The position numbers and the translations under genes were made by a program. A DNA stretch of 64,000 nt, taken from Knufia peltigerae. Lineage: Eukaryota; Ascomycota; Eurotiomycetes; Chaetothyriales; Trichomeriaceae. The notes under the pieces are model-generated. The model made no database searches. It worked only from the letters and a program-made list of their open reading frames with translations, and was not told the DNA's origin. This document shows, piece after piece, positions 32,718 to 42,667 of the stretch (within the stretch, counting starts at the first letter, position 1; each line of letters opens with the position of its first letter). The DNA is taken from NCBI GenBank assembly GCA_030247855.1, contig JAPDRN010000130.1, forward strand, positions 1-64,000, written 5' to 3'.

Positions 32718-34025
32718 ATGAGTGCCCCTCAACAGCAAAACGAGGCAGAAAAAAATATTGAAATATGGAAGGTCAAAAAACTGATCAAACGTCTCGAGGC
32801 GGCCCGGGGTAACGGTACCTCCATGATTTCTCTCATCATTCCACCCAAAGACCAGGTCTCTCGTGCGGCAAAGATGTTAGCTGAAGAATTCGGTACTGCC
32901 TCGAACATCAAATCCCGAGTCAACCGTCTATCTGTCCTGTCAGCTATCACCTCCACTCAGCAACGTCTGAAGCTGTACAACAAAGTCCCCCCGAATGGCC
33001 TGGTCGTCTATTGTGGTGAAATCATCACCTCCGAGGGCAAGGAAAGAAAGATCAACATAGACTTTGAACCGTTCAAGCCTATCAACACCTCCCTTTACCT
33101 ATGTGACAACAAATTTCATACCGAAGCGCTCAGCGAACTACTCGAGTCGGATCAGAAATTTGGCTTCATCATCATGGACGGTAACGGAGCACTGTTTGGC
33201 ACACTCAGCGGCAATACAAGAGAAGTTCTGCAGAAGTTCTCGGTCGATCTGCCCAAGAAGCACGGCCGTGGTGGTCAATCCGCGCTTCGTTTTGCTCGTC
33301 TCAGAGAGGAGAAGCGTCACAACTACGTGCGTAAAGTTGCAGAATTGGCCGTTCAGAATTTCATCACCAACGACAAAGTCAACGTTGCCGGGTTGGTCCT
33401 GGCTGGTTCGGCCGACTTCAAGAACGACTTGAACCAGTCTGACATGTTCGACGGCCGTCTGCAAGCCAAAGTCATCAAGGTCGTCGATGTGTCTTATGGT
33501 GGCGAGAACGGTTTCAATCAAGCCATCGACCTAGCTTCCGAGACCTTGAGCAATGTTAAATTTATTCAGGAGAAGAAGCTGATCGGCAAGTACTTCGAGG
33601 AGATCAGCCAAGACAGCGGTCGTGTCTGTTATGGTGTTGAAGACACCTTGAAAGCTTTGGAATTAGGTGCTTGTGAAACTCTGATTGTTTACGAAAACTT
33701 GGATGTCACCCGATGGGTTCTGAAGGCTTCGGATGGGTCCGAGAGAGTTTTACATACGACCAAATCTCAAGAAGGCAACCGCGAACAATTCATGGACAAA
33801 GAAACCGGCCAGGAAATGGAAGTTATTGATCAGAGTTCTTTCCTCGAGTGGCTCGCCGAGAAATACAAGGATTTCGGTGCCACGTTGGAGTTCGTCTCTG
33901 ACCGATCCAGCGAAGGCAACCAGTTTGTGAAAGGCTTTGGTGGTATTGGGGCTATTTTGCGCTACAAGGTCAACTTTGAACAGTTGGCTGACGTTGACGA
34001 CGAAGACGAATTTTATGATGATTGA
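32718..34025 (+). CDS. SUP45: Eukaryotic peptide chain release factor 1 (eRF1)
   Basis: Intronless, 435 aa, the usual length. eRF1 recognises all three stop codons in the ribosomal A site and triggers peptide release together with the GTPase eRF3. Domain N has the codon-reading motifs NIKS (63-66) and YLCDNKF (127-133). Domain M carries GGQ (185-187) in KKHGRGGQSALRF, where the Gln is normally methylated. Domain C, which binds eRF3, ends in an acidic tail (DVDDEDEFYDD). No residue is missing. Codon use and the pyrimidine-rich leader suggest high expression. Its own stop is TGA followed by CAATTC, and the same frame continues open for 95 codons beyond; an intron is predicted further downstream (see the separate entries). 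That suggests feedback control of this gene by the protein it makes. Confidence 0.98.
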   Translation: MSAPQQQNEAEKNIEIWKVKKLIKRLEAARGNGTSMISLIIPPKDQVSRAAKMLAEEFGTASNIKSRVNRLSVLSAITSTQQRLKLYNKVPPNGLVVYCGEIITSEGKERKINIDFEPFKPINTSLYLCDNKFHTEALSELLESDQKFGFIIMDGNGALFGTLSGNTREVLQKFSVDLPKKHGRGGQSALRFARLREEKRHNYVRKVAELAVQNFITNDKVNVAGLVLAGSADFKNDLNQSDMFDGRLQAKVIKVVDVSYGGENGFNQAIDLASETLSNVKFIQEKKLIGKYFEEISQDSGRVCYGVEDTLKALELGACETLIVYENLDVTRWVLKASDGSERVLHTTKSQEGNREQFMDKETGQEMEVIDQSSFLEWLAEKYKDFGATLEFVSDRSSEGNQFVKGFGGIGAILRYKVNFEQLADVDDEDEFYDD

Positions 34026-34313
34026 CAATTCAACGACCTCGAAACGAAAAGCGAGAAGCAACTTGTAGACAGTCGACCATTGGTCCAGGACGTCACATTG
34101 ACAGCATCTTCTCGCTCTGAGCGTCCTAACGACGCGCCTCCTTTTCTAGCTTCGACAGGAAAGGACCAGACCGTGGTCAGCAAGCCACAGGTCAATCATC
34201 TGGAGAACCCAAGGATCAAGAAAAATACTCTTTGGGGGGCTGAGAGATCGACTGCTCCGCCAGCCACGCAAGCTCGGGGTTTAGTCCATGGTAAGGCCAT
34301 TGGCAACTATTAG
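34023..34313 (+). promoter_or_regulatory. Leaky-context stop and 95-codon in-frame extension of eRF1
   Basis: The eRF1 TGA (34023-34025) is followed by CAATTC. C directly after TGA is the weakest termination context, and CAATTC matches five of six positions of the tobacco-mosaic-type readthrough motif CARYYA. The frame then stays open to a TAG at 34311-34313. The extension would be basic/polar, starting QFNDLETKSEKQ, with no domain I recognise. If the intron at 34291-34344 is removed, the extended frame ends at TGA 34377-34379 instead. No ATG opens this frame after the stop, so it is not an independent gene. Function as a readthrough sensor is inference. Confidence 0.55.
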
Positions 34314-34344
34314 TACCAGTTCGCCCGACTAACACTTACTTCAG
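34291..34344 (+). other. Predicted 3'-UTR intron of the eRF1 transcript
   Basis: A 54-nt intron with donor GTAAGG, branch site CTAAC (34329-34333) eleven bases or so before the acceptor, and acceptor TTCAG. These match the fungal consensus better than several coding introns in this window. It lies 265 nt after the eRF1 stop, farther than the 50-55 nt usually needed for exon-junction-dependent nonsense-mediated decay. No protein-coding gene other than eRF1 could own it. Confidence 0.6.
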
Positions 34345-34824
34345 GTCGATCTAACCTACGCAATATGGTCATGGTCTGAGAAAACGACGGCGGTCAGGTG
34401 CAGCCCGTCGACGATCCTGCAGTGCCCAGCGGTGTCCGCAGGGGAATTGGCTGAGAACTCCACTGAACCTGATGTAAGTCCGACATACCAGATGGTCTGC
34501 CGAGCAGATGCATCAACTCTGTCCGTCACAACGACGGCGACATGGAAATCCGAATGGAAGGCTTTACTCCGATCTTGCCGAAGCACTTCCACCCTCGGTC
34601 GAAACGTATTGTCTCTCGTGAGCTGGTCACTCCTTTTCATTCGAGCTCACTTCTTTCTTGTTTGGCCGAAGGCCCCGTCATTCCTGAGAAGTCTGGCATT
34701 CGTGTTCCTCGAATTACATGCTCAGGCTCAACCCAACTTCTGGCATTCCAGAACTCAGGACAGCTAGCCAATACCACCTTAGGTAGTCAATCATTATCGT
34801 TCTTGACTCTATTCTCTGCACTCT
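34345..34824. other. Intergenic / 3'-UTR sequence between convergent genes
   Basis: 480 bp between the predicted eRF1 3'-UTR intron and the PHA2 stop. A further GTAAGT donor-like site occurs at 34474, without an obvious partner acceptor. Open frames at 34432-34832 on the plus strand do not resemble any protein I know. Confidence 0.5.
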
Positions 34825-35916
34825 TCAAGTAGTATCGCCCTCTTCCCTAAGTAATTGATCCTCGAAAGTCCCCAAATATCTGAGGCTCTCGGTATATCTC
34901 TCCAAATCAGCCAACATCCTCTTCAAGCCGTCCCCATTGAAGTTAGCAGCGTCATTGCTGTCCGTCACGTCGGCCGTCTGCTCACATTCCACGAAAAAGA
35001 CGTACTGCCAATTCCTCATCCGGCTCGGCCTGGTGTCTATACTCGTCAAATTGAATGAGTAGGTCTTGAACACGGCCAACGCATCTGCCAATGCGCCGGG
35101 CTTTGTGTGCGAGATGGTAAAGGTTATCAGAGATTTGTTTCTTACTTCGCCCTTTGCCTTGGGTGAACTTGACAGATAAGAGAGCAACGCATCCGACGAT
35201 ATCTTTCGTTTCCTATTCTTCACAACAAGAAATCTTGTCGTGTTACTGCCAGGCTCGTCCTCGATGTTTTCGGCCAGACAAGTCAGCTTATGTTTCTCTC
35301 CAGCGAGCTTCGACCCGATGGCCGCACTGAGACCACCGTTTGATTCTCGAGCGACGAGCTGCGCGGCGGCAGAGGTGCTTCCGACGTCTATCCTTTCGAC
35401 CTTTGCGGGAGGGAATTGTGACGACAAGAACCGTGTGCACTGGCCCCAGACTTGAGGGTGGGTGTAGAGCGTGCGGATGGCGGACACTGGGTCTGGCACT
35501 GGCCCGCGGTCCGAGGTCGACGAGGTGAGGTCGGGCGATATGAAGAGGCAGTGATGTACAGGGAGATAGTATTCGGCACACACTTCAATGTCAGGGTATG
35601 GGGCGCTCGAATCGAGGCCGCATTGAGCGAACAGATCGAAGACTCCTACCACGGAGCCATTCGTGCTGTTTTCGATGGGAACAACGGCGTAGTCGTACTG
35701 TATCTCGTCGTCTGTAGAAGAGGCCGCCTGGATGGCGGAGAATATGTTGGGGAAGGTCGGAAGAGGATGTAATGTGACTGGGCTATTCGTGCTGCTGCCG
35801 CTGGACGACGACGTTGGTCGCGGTGGGAAGACTGCGATGGCTGCTTGGTGCGAAAAGGAAGCTTCGGGCCCCAGATAGGCTACGTTGATGGCCGTGGCGC
35901 CGTCATCTCGTGGCAT
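34825..35916 (-). CDS. PHA2: Prephenate dehydratase (Pha2)
   Basis: Intronless, 363 aa from the first ATG. It converts prephenate to phenylpyruvate, the committed step of phenylalanine synthesis in the cytosol. The catalytic domain (about 8-240) begins NVAYLGPEASFSHQAA and contains YAVVPIENSTNGSV, HHCLFI, STSAAAQLVARES and the catalytic TRF motif in NTTRFLVVKNR. A C-terminal ACT regulatory domain (about 262-345) follows, with SLITFTISHTKPGALADAL and LTSIDTRPSRMRNWQYVFFVE, the usual site of feedback inhibition by phenylalanine. A Ser-rich insert near residue 35 and the acidic linker are fungal features. It is divergent from an unrecognised gene. Confidence 0.95.
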   Translation of the reverse strand: MPRDDGATAINVAYLGPEASFSHQAAIAVFPPRPTSSSSGSSTNSPVTLHPLPTFPNIFSAIQAASSTDDEIQYDYAVVPIENSTNGSVVGVFDLFAQCGLDSSAPYPDIEVCAEYYLPVHHCLFISPDLTSSTSDRGPVPDPVSAIRTLYTHPQVWGQCTRFLSSQFPPAKVERIDVGSTSAAAQLVARESNGGLSAAIGSKLAGEKHKLTCLAENIEDEPGSNTTRFLVVKNRKRKISSDALLSYLSSSPKAKGEVRNKSLITFTISHTKPGALADALAVFKTYSFNLTSIDTRPSRMRNWQYVFFVECEQTADVTDSNDAANFNGDGLKRMLADLERYTESLRYLGTFEDQLLREEGDTT

Positions 35917-36724
35917 GGTGGGGAGGTGACTTTTCCGACAGACAAGGTAGGTGTCCAGGGGTTGGCCACCGGATCTATCCAAGATTGTATCTATATCGAC
36001 CAACTACAATCACTATTGAGTACTTTTAGAATCAACCGTGCTGTGAGAGAATCTTTCTCCAACGAAGCTGATGCCCTGGAAAATTCCCCCGCACTATTTT
36101 GATACGAGTACGAGTTTGTACCTGAAAGGGAAACGCGATACTAACCTCATTAAGCGTTAGTGTCTCGTAGATGTTCCTGTAATACTGACCATCAGCAGAT
36201 CGTCTTTGAGGCAGCCTGAAATCTAGTCCGTTGTTCATTTTTTCCAGTATATGATTCAAGACTCTCAGATGCCATTCATCAAAAAGAATGACGGAGAGAC
36301 AAAAGCAGCTTCCCTCAAACATCTGTACTGCTACATGCACACAAGCAATCATGTCTACTACGGACAGATTTCGAACTACACCATCTGCTCGTCGATATCG
36401 GTGCCTATAGGCCAAAACTCGACAATAACAGTATGCCCTGGTCATGTCTGCTCTTGCTGCAAATTTGCTCTTTCAGATGGGTCGTTCTAGCTCTCGTTCA
36501 TGCTTTTCAGAGCAAGTTCTACCATGGCTCGGAGCCAGGCAGAAGTCGCGAACCATAAAGATCTTCAAAGGCGTGCTACGAAAGTCATTCTTCTCTTCAC
36601 TCCTATCCTTGAAATTTTTTCATTCTTCATTCACTGATATCTTCGCTAATATCTCTGGCCTCTTGCGCACCATTATCTCTGTCAACCAAACCACAACATC
36701 ACATCAACTCTTTCAAACTTCACC
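35917..36724. other. Intergenic region between divergent genes
   Basis: 808 bp upstream of PHA2 and of the 238-aa gene. The last 150 bp before 36725 are pyrimidine-rich and CA-rich, like a fungal 5' UTR. Small open frames at 36032-36824 are unconvincing. No Gcn4-type TGACTCA site was confirmed. Confidence 0.5.
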
Positions 36725-37441
36725 ATGCCACTCCCATCACTTCGCTTACTCATGGGCTTCACCCCACGCGACTTATTTCCCTATGACATTTGCTTTGAGC
36801 GTGCACCATGCACCGAAATCCTAACCGAGCAAAAGATCGTTATTCTGGAACCTTTCCGACTCGTGACCGACGGTCCTATCCATTACAGCGTTAAAGGCCA
36901 GATATATCCATTTGATGGTGGAACGACATTCCCTAACATCCTCGGCAAATTATGCTCCCCTGACAATTTTTCTTACGAGATGATGCACTATCTTCAGAAG
37001 TATCTCAACAAGCATCAGCCATGGTTCAATGAGCCATGGTCTATCAAAGGTGGAAGAACGATGGACAAAGAAAAACCAGGAGGGTTTTTGTATCAGGTTT
37101 CACCCATGCGAGGTCGATGCATGTTCTTGCTTGAACGCCACGTCCCGTGTAACTGTCACAAACTATGGAAACCGAAGCATGAATTGGATATTGTCCCGAC
37201 CCAGAGGTATCAAGAGGAAGTGCGCAAAAAGAAGAAACAGGCGCAGGAGAGAATGGAGGCGGAGAAGGCGGCACCGAATCCCGCGCCACAACTGAGAACG
37301 TCGACGCATACCTTCGCTATGACCTCTGACAGCTCTACAACAGCATACTCTCCTGCAGGCGGTTCTGAGGGCTGGCATGGTGATTATGACAACAGTGGAT
37401 ATGATGGTAGCCGTGAAAGAGAAGTGAAACATCTTGTCTAA
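36725..37441 (+). CDS. Hypothetical protein, 238 aa
   Basis: Intronless with a well-placed ATG after a pyrimidine-rich leader. I do not recognise the family. It has no signal peptide or membrane helix. Residues 1-160 look folded, with regularly spaced aromatics and six cysteines, including a close trio in HVPCNCHKLW preceded by GRCMF, possibly a metal-binding or disulfide site. A charged helix (about 160-190, EEVRKKKKQAQERMEAEK) and a Ser/Thr/Gly-rich tail ending in EREVKHLV follow. Codon use resembles neighbouring genes and the frame is open throughout, supporting a real gene. It may be a lineage-restricted protein; function unknown. Confidence 0.65.
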   Translation: MPLPSLRLLMGFTPRDLFPYDICFERAPCTEILTEQKIVILEPFRLVTDGPIHYSVKGQIYPFDGGTTFPNILGKLCSPDNFSYEMMHYLQKYLNKHQPWFNEPWSIKGGRTMDKEKPGGFLYQVSPMRGRCMFLLERHVPCNCHKLWKPKHELDIVPTQRYQEEVRKKKKQAQERMEAEKAAPNPAPQLRTSTHTFAMTSDSSTTAYSPAGGSEGWHGDYDNSGYDGSREREVKHLV

Positions 37442-37973
37442 GGCTCAGGATTATTCCTGCGTATCGTGTTGAAATATTCTGAACGTCTAGAGCTTCTTCA
37501 CGATCGAGGCTCTTCTTCGTCTTTTGAATCAGAAGTCTTTGGGGTATTGGGCTAGTTTGGAAGTGAAGTCCCGGGTACTTTTACGGTGTGGCTCGCTTCA
37601 TGCGAGCGAGTTGAAGAACCATTGTAATGATACGTTAATCTGATATGAATCTGTCACCAGAAGCATATTGCATTGTCTCTCAGCAAGTAGACAAGCATCC
37701 CAACCCGCGAGCAATTGCTGATCGAGTTAGCGACCACCCTTGCTTCACCAGTCATAAGGGCGAAATTTAGGTAGTGCGCGATGACCACTGGTACTTTAAT
37801 GATGTGATACTCCCGCTGTGGTCGGTAGACACTATATCCCTAACCTCCTCGCGGATTAGACTGCGCCCTGAGACCGCACCTGGGACTCGGTCTCCTGAAC
37901 TGTCTAGTTATGACCCAGGTAGTAATAGAGACATTGCAGGGATTTTTCTGGCACGGTATCATCTCACGCAGTG
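37442..37973. other. Intergenic region
   Basis: 532 bp between the 238-aa gene and the end of a broken C6 regulator gene. No gene or repeat recognised. Confidence 0.55.
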
Positions 37974-39982
37974 CTAAAGATGCCATGACTTAATTTTCGC
38001 TGGTGCAGTTGCACCAACCAATGTCAACCGCGGCCTGCGCAACTCGAAATAGATGGCGTGGCTTGATATCGACTCGAGGGTACGACGGACCTTATCCTTC
38101 CAGCATCCTGTCGGGGGTCCCTCGCCGGTGGCAACCCCTCGGGTGTGTTCGTCTAGACTCAAGACAATTTGGCGATAGTCATTCATCCGTGGGAACTGGC
38201 GTGCGACGACGGCCAATGTCTCCAGCACCCCCTCCAACATCGGGCCGTATACTGTTGTGTCCGGTGCGACACTGTCAACCAACCTGGACCGAGCGCAAGT
38301 GACCGCCATGTGGTAGATCAGAGCCAGTGCCATTGAGATTGAGCTGTATCCCGTGACCCATGACAGGAATGACCGTTTTTCCCATACCACTCCGCTTCAA
38401 ACTCTTCAACACCGCACGGCAAGCGTCCATCAAACGAAAATCCGCCATCTGCTGATGTTTTGAGACCACGATCCCGTTCCGTTTACTGGCTGGGAGTTGC
38501 TGGAGGCAAACTGGCGCGTCGTCGGCCGTTTGGCGACTGACGATCTGGTCGATGGCGACCCGAAGGTACAGGGTGTTGTACAGAGACGTTTGGTACTCGA
38601 ATGCGCATTGTGTGGAAAGCGGCGCCTCTGGAGGGGTGCAAGCTCTCCAGTGTAGTAAGCGGCCGAGATGATTCGTGAAAGGCTCCTCGCCTTGGTCATT
38701 CACAATCTGAGACATCAATTTTGCGTAACGGAACAAGTGGATGGACATTTGGCTCGACAGTGCCGGGCGACCGACGGCGTCTCCTGCAGACGGCGGAGCG
38801 ACTCTGATGTATTTGTCGCTGACCGAGTAAGGTCGACCTAACGCGGTCGAGATCAAGCGGTCGAGGAAGTAGCAGCTCCAGAATGCCCATCTCCGTGCAT
38901 CGGCCTCGGTCCGGTCCACCTCCCCGACGCTGTCCCTGTGGTCTCCCATCGCGATGCTCTTCTTCATCGCAATCCCTGATGAGATGCCAGGACGAACCGG
39001 CCGTGGAGCTGTGGATGGAGAAAATGACGAGCAGGTGGAGACAGTGAATGACATCGACACCGTCCTCCTTCTGAAACACCTTTTCCAGGACCTTCAGCGA
39101 CTCTGCGAGGATGTGGGTTGAGATGAACATCCCCTGGGACATTGGATACGTGTCGGAGACCATGGGGACTATCGCGATGACCATGTAGGCCATGAACACA
39201 TGTGCGGGATCCGTGGACAACGTCGAGCGGTAGTGGTGTTCCCCCTCGGACGTTATGGCGTCCATGCCGTGCTGCACCTTACCCACGGGGATTCCGGGGA
39301 ACCTGAAATCGACGTACCCGAGATACGTCGCCAGTGACCGTGCTCCATCGTCAGGCGGAAACGACAGGTGCTGGACCGTCCCGGATTGGGACTGTCTGAT
39401 GGACTTTGCAACTCCGTCCCACAGCACGCTTGTTCGGTCGGGTGGACTCTGGTCTGCCTCCGTAGGTCTCGGTCACCGCCGAGATGATCCGAGGCATGGA
39501 GAGCTCACGGAGAAACTCTCCCGCCCGCCCTCTTGGTCATGGCGCTGAGCGACAAGAAGTGCATGTTGAGATCGACCTGTGGCTGTCGAGCACCCAGCCC
39601 GTCACCGAGGCTGTTGGCCACGGGGATCGATGGGTCGGTCGCGGCTCTGGCACCGTGCGGCGTTGGCGTCAACTCTTCTCTGTATAGCAGCGCCCCAAGC
39701 GTCGGTCTGCGTTTGTGCTTGGAGGTCCGCGAGTCGGTCCTCGAGGGTACGGACGTAACCTTTTCGTAGGGCATCTCGACTTCCTACTACTTGGACAACG
39801 TCCTTTTCCTTCTGGGTAATGCCACATGTACGTCTAGCTTTGTGACAAGCTGAGCATACCGGTAGCAGCCGGTCACAGCGTTGCTTTTGTCTCGTACAGT
39901 GATCACACGCAAACGGTCGAAATTATCGTTGGGGAGATGGGGTTGGCAGGCTTTGCGCATTGAGATCATCGGAATCTTCCAT
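37974..39982 (-). pseudogene. Broken Zn2Cys6 transcription factor gene
   Basis: The reading starts at ATG 39982 (MEDSDDLNAQSL) and meets an in-frame TAA at codon 20 (39925-39923). Directly after it, in the same frame, is a perfect zinc cluster, ACDHCTRQKQRC...VCSACHKARRTC, with CX2CX6CX6CX2CX6C spacing, and a short coiled coil. Recognisable fungal regulatory-domain sequence then continues in changing frames: shifts fall at about 39700-39620, about 39520, about 39430, about 38975 (WHLI to GIAMKKSIAMG, one extra base) and about 38360 (VIPV to VTGYSSI, one extra base). None coincides with intron signals. The middle part contains RRWAFWSCYFLDRLISTALGRP-type sequence (FWSCYFLDRLISTALGRP). It cannot yield a full protein as read. 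Assembly errors could explain single indels but hardly all of them. It lies next to a broken MFS gene. Confidence 0.85.
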
Positions 39983-40489
39983 GTTGTGGGAGTTTCAAGT
40001 CTGGGCCACTCGCAGAGAAGACGCCATTGGCTCTGCCAAATACAGACAGCGGCATTGAGTCGTGGAGAATGAATCATCAGTCGAGGCAGATGGATAGGCC
40101 CACGATGGCTCGAGCACGGGAAAAATGAAGGAAGACGTATTGAGAAATAATGATCCATGATCTTCGGGAGCCAAGCAGAGAAATACGGTGACATGGGAGT
40201 ATCAAAAGGTGTTTTACATCCCCTGCCACAATGTCACCTGCACTTATCTTACAGCAGTATTCGTGCACTCTTGGAAAATCAATGTCATGAGGTACAGAAC
40301 ACAACTCAGTTTGCGATCTATTGACTAGGCACAGTAGAGAGTAAGTAGAGGATTCAATGCAACAATTCTATACACCACGAGGAGTGCGACATCCAATACA
40401 GCACCAGAATGAGCTTCTTCTATAAGCCTACTACTACTGCTCCTCCAGCCTCGGCCCTGGCCCGTGTTTTCCCTGCCAGCCCCGGCTCC
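39983..40489. other. Intergenic region between two pseudogenes
   Basis: 507 bp upstream of the broken C6 gene and downstream of the broken MFS gene. No feature recognised. Confidence 0.5.
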
Positions 40490-41926
40490 CTAGGTTGTGA
40501 AGAGTCGCGGTTCTGTTCCTGTGGTGGCGGCATCCGCGAGGAGCCTCTTATTTGCTCGTGTGAGATCCCATTAGAGAAACAGGCAAATCGAGCCGCAAAG
40601 GGCAGCAAAGACGATCAACAGAATCAAGGCCAGGTGATGTCTCGGCTCATCTTGGGATCGGAAGAAGTACGGACTCATGATATTTCCCAGCTGAGGAAGC
40701 ACGTTGATCAGCGAGGTCGCAACGGCTTTCTTCTCCGGAGTCTGATTGAGTACCGATGCTGCCCAGCTGTAGACCAGGCCGTTCGCCGCGAAGGAACCCA
40801 CCACGTACCTGAACGATGCCGCATAACGGGCGGGACTGTTCACAGTGGCGACGGATATGATGAATCCCGTGATGGAAAGACACATTGGGATTGCAATGTG
40901 CAAGGACCGCTCGTTCCTTCGATAGCTGGACCACGAGATGAAGAAGGATGCCGCTGCACCGACCAGGTACGGTGGCGACGTGAGCACGAGCGTGACGATG
41001 TTGTTGCCGAGGTTGAAACCCTTGACGATGGATGGGTAGAAGTAGTTGAACCCGTAGGCAGCGTGGTTCGCGATGAGCACAAGGCCGAAGGTCCAGGTCC
41101 GGTAGTCCGTCAATGCGAGCTTGAATCCGAACCACAGTGATCGATCGCTCTCCTGAGCGACCCGATCGCGGGCGATTCGGTCTCTGGCCACGGCCAATTG
41201 CTCGGCCGAGAAGAGCCATTTTTGACTGCCGGTTGTCGACTCGGGAAGTTCAGGCGTGAGTAGGCTGGCAACAATGGCCGGCACGAAGCTGATTGCTCCT
41301 TCGATGATGTTACAGCCACTGCCATCCTGCGAGTCCACGAGACCCATGCAGGCCCGAGAACACGCCAGCGGCAACCAGACCGGAGAAGGCTGTGGCAAGC
41401 ACAAGACCCGAGTAAAGCACCGCCATTCTCAGACCGAGCTCGCTGCGTGTGTACCAGCACGAGAGCAAGAAATAGACCCCAGGGAAGAAGGGGCTTCGGC
41501 GACACCGAGAAGCATGCGCACGGCAAGAAGGTGGCCATAGTTGACGGCAGCAAGCGGTGGCCGCCGAGACGCAGGACCAGGTTGCCGCCCAGAAGGAAAG
41601 ATACAAAGATGGTGCGCGAACGCGGGTCAAGATCATGTTGGAGGGGATTTGCATGATCATGTACAGAAAAAGCATTCATTCGTGGCTTGGCCTTTCAAGA
41701 GCATAGAGATTTGAGGCTTTCTTACCTTGTCGACCTTGCGCAACAATTTTCGTTCGGTCTCATCGCAATATTCAGGCGTCCACGATTGATAGACAGCTCC
41801 CCATCCATTACCGTCATCGAGACGTGCATCGACGTCTTGTTTGACAGCGACTTCGAGAGATTCGTCAGTGGCCTTCTCAGCGCGCACCTCGACTTGGTCT
41901 TGCTCGGATAAGTTTGGGATGGTCAT
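40490..41926 (-). pseudogene. Broken MFS transporter gene (Dal5/TNA1-like anion:cation symporter)
   Basis: The ATG at 41926 opens a typical hydrophilic N-terminus ending TERKLLRKVDK. The expected first membrane helices are missing: only about 70 bp separate KVDK from helix-2/3 sequence (MIMQIPSNMILTRVR). Frames then change at about 41548 (to VNYGHLLAVRMLLGVAEA), back at about 41490 (to PFFPGVYFLLSCWYTRSE) and again at about 41311 (GWQWL to IIEGAISFVPA). A premature TAA at 40573-40571 is followed in frame by WDLTRANKRLLADAATTG, a normal C-terminus for the family, ending at TAG 40492-40490. The family moves carboxylates, nicotinate, allantoate or vitamins. A GTAAGA donor-like site after KVDK shows where an intron may once have been. 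As read it is non-functional. Confidence 0.87.
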
Positions 41927-42667
41927 GCTGAATCGACGTCGTGGCCGGAAGCCAGTACAGGGGTGAGGGAGGTGAGATACACTGCCAGCACGACAGGATG
42001 GAGTGAACAAGAAATAAATCCAAGAGTCGAGGAAAGCTTAGTTTAGTTATCAAGAAGATACTGGCCTACTGAGGAGGGGAGTAGTGATTCCTCGACTCTG
42101 GTCGGGGCGGGGCCGGAATCCGAGGTCGTTGTAAAAAGCCCTGGGATGGCGGGGAATGCATCAGTGGAGATGGGGTCAGGGTCAATATGTTGTCTGATAG
42201 ATCCAGACCTCGTTCAGCACGCGGGCTGGCCTTGTAGCGTCGACTACGAACGACAGAGGTAAGAGATCAGTTTGTGTGTGGTATGATTCAGGAATTTGGT
42301 ACCGTCTATCCCTATCCGTACATCAACTCCATATCGGGCAGAATGCGAAGCCGAAATGTTCGCACTGCGTCCGACCATTAGGGTTGCGATTCGGAATGTC
42401 CGTTCCCTTCGCACCGGGTCCGATAGGAGGTCTTGGGGGACTACGCGTGTGATAGAACGGCAGTGGATCCAATTGCAAGTCGGACACTGGGACCTGAGTC
42501 TTTCCATATTGCCCCCCGCCTGCAGAGTACACAACTTCTGCTATAAACATTGTCTAAGGCCGATGCCGATCTGTTGTGATACTTCCCGAATTCAACGAAT
42601 ATACTGGCATCACATTTAATAGCACAATCCCCATTAGACACATATCACCTACGAAGACCGAGAAATC
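41927..42667. promoter_or_regulatory. Divergent promoter region, MFS pseudogene / hydroxyacid dehydrogenase
   Basis: 741 bp between the start codons of the broken MFS gene and the intact dehydrogenase. A shared promoter would fit co-regulation of a transporter and its catabolic enzyme. No specific binding site was identified. Confidence 0.4.

Noticed and set aside
34432..34832. Two overlapping plus-strand frames between eRF1 and PHA2
   Set aside because: No family resemblance and no convincing start; more likely eRF1 3'-UTR sequence.
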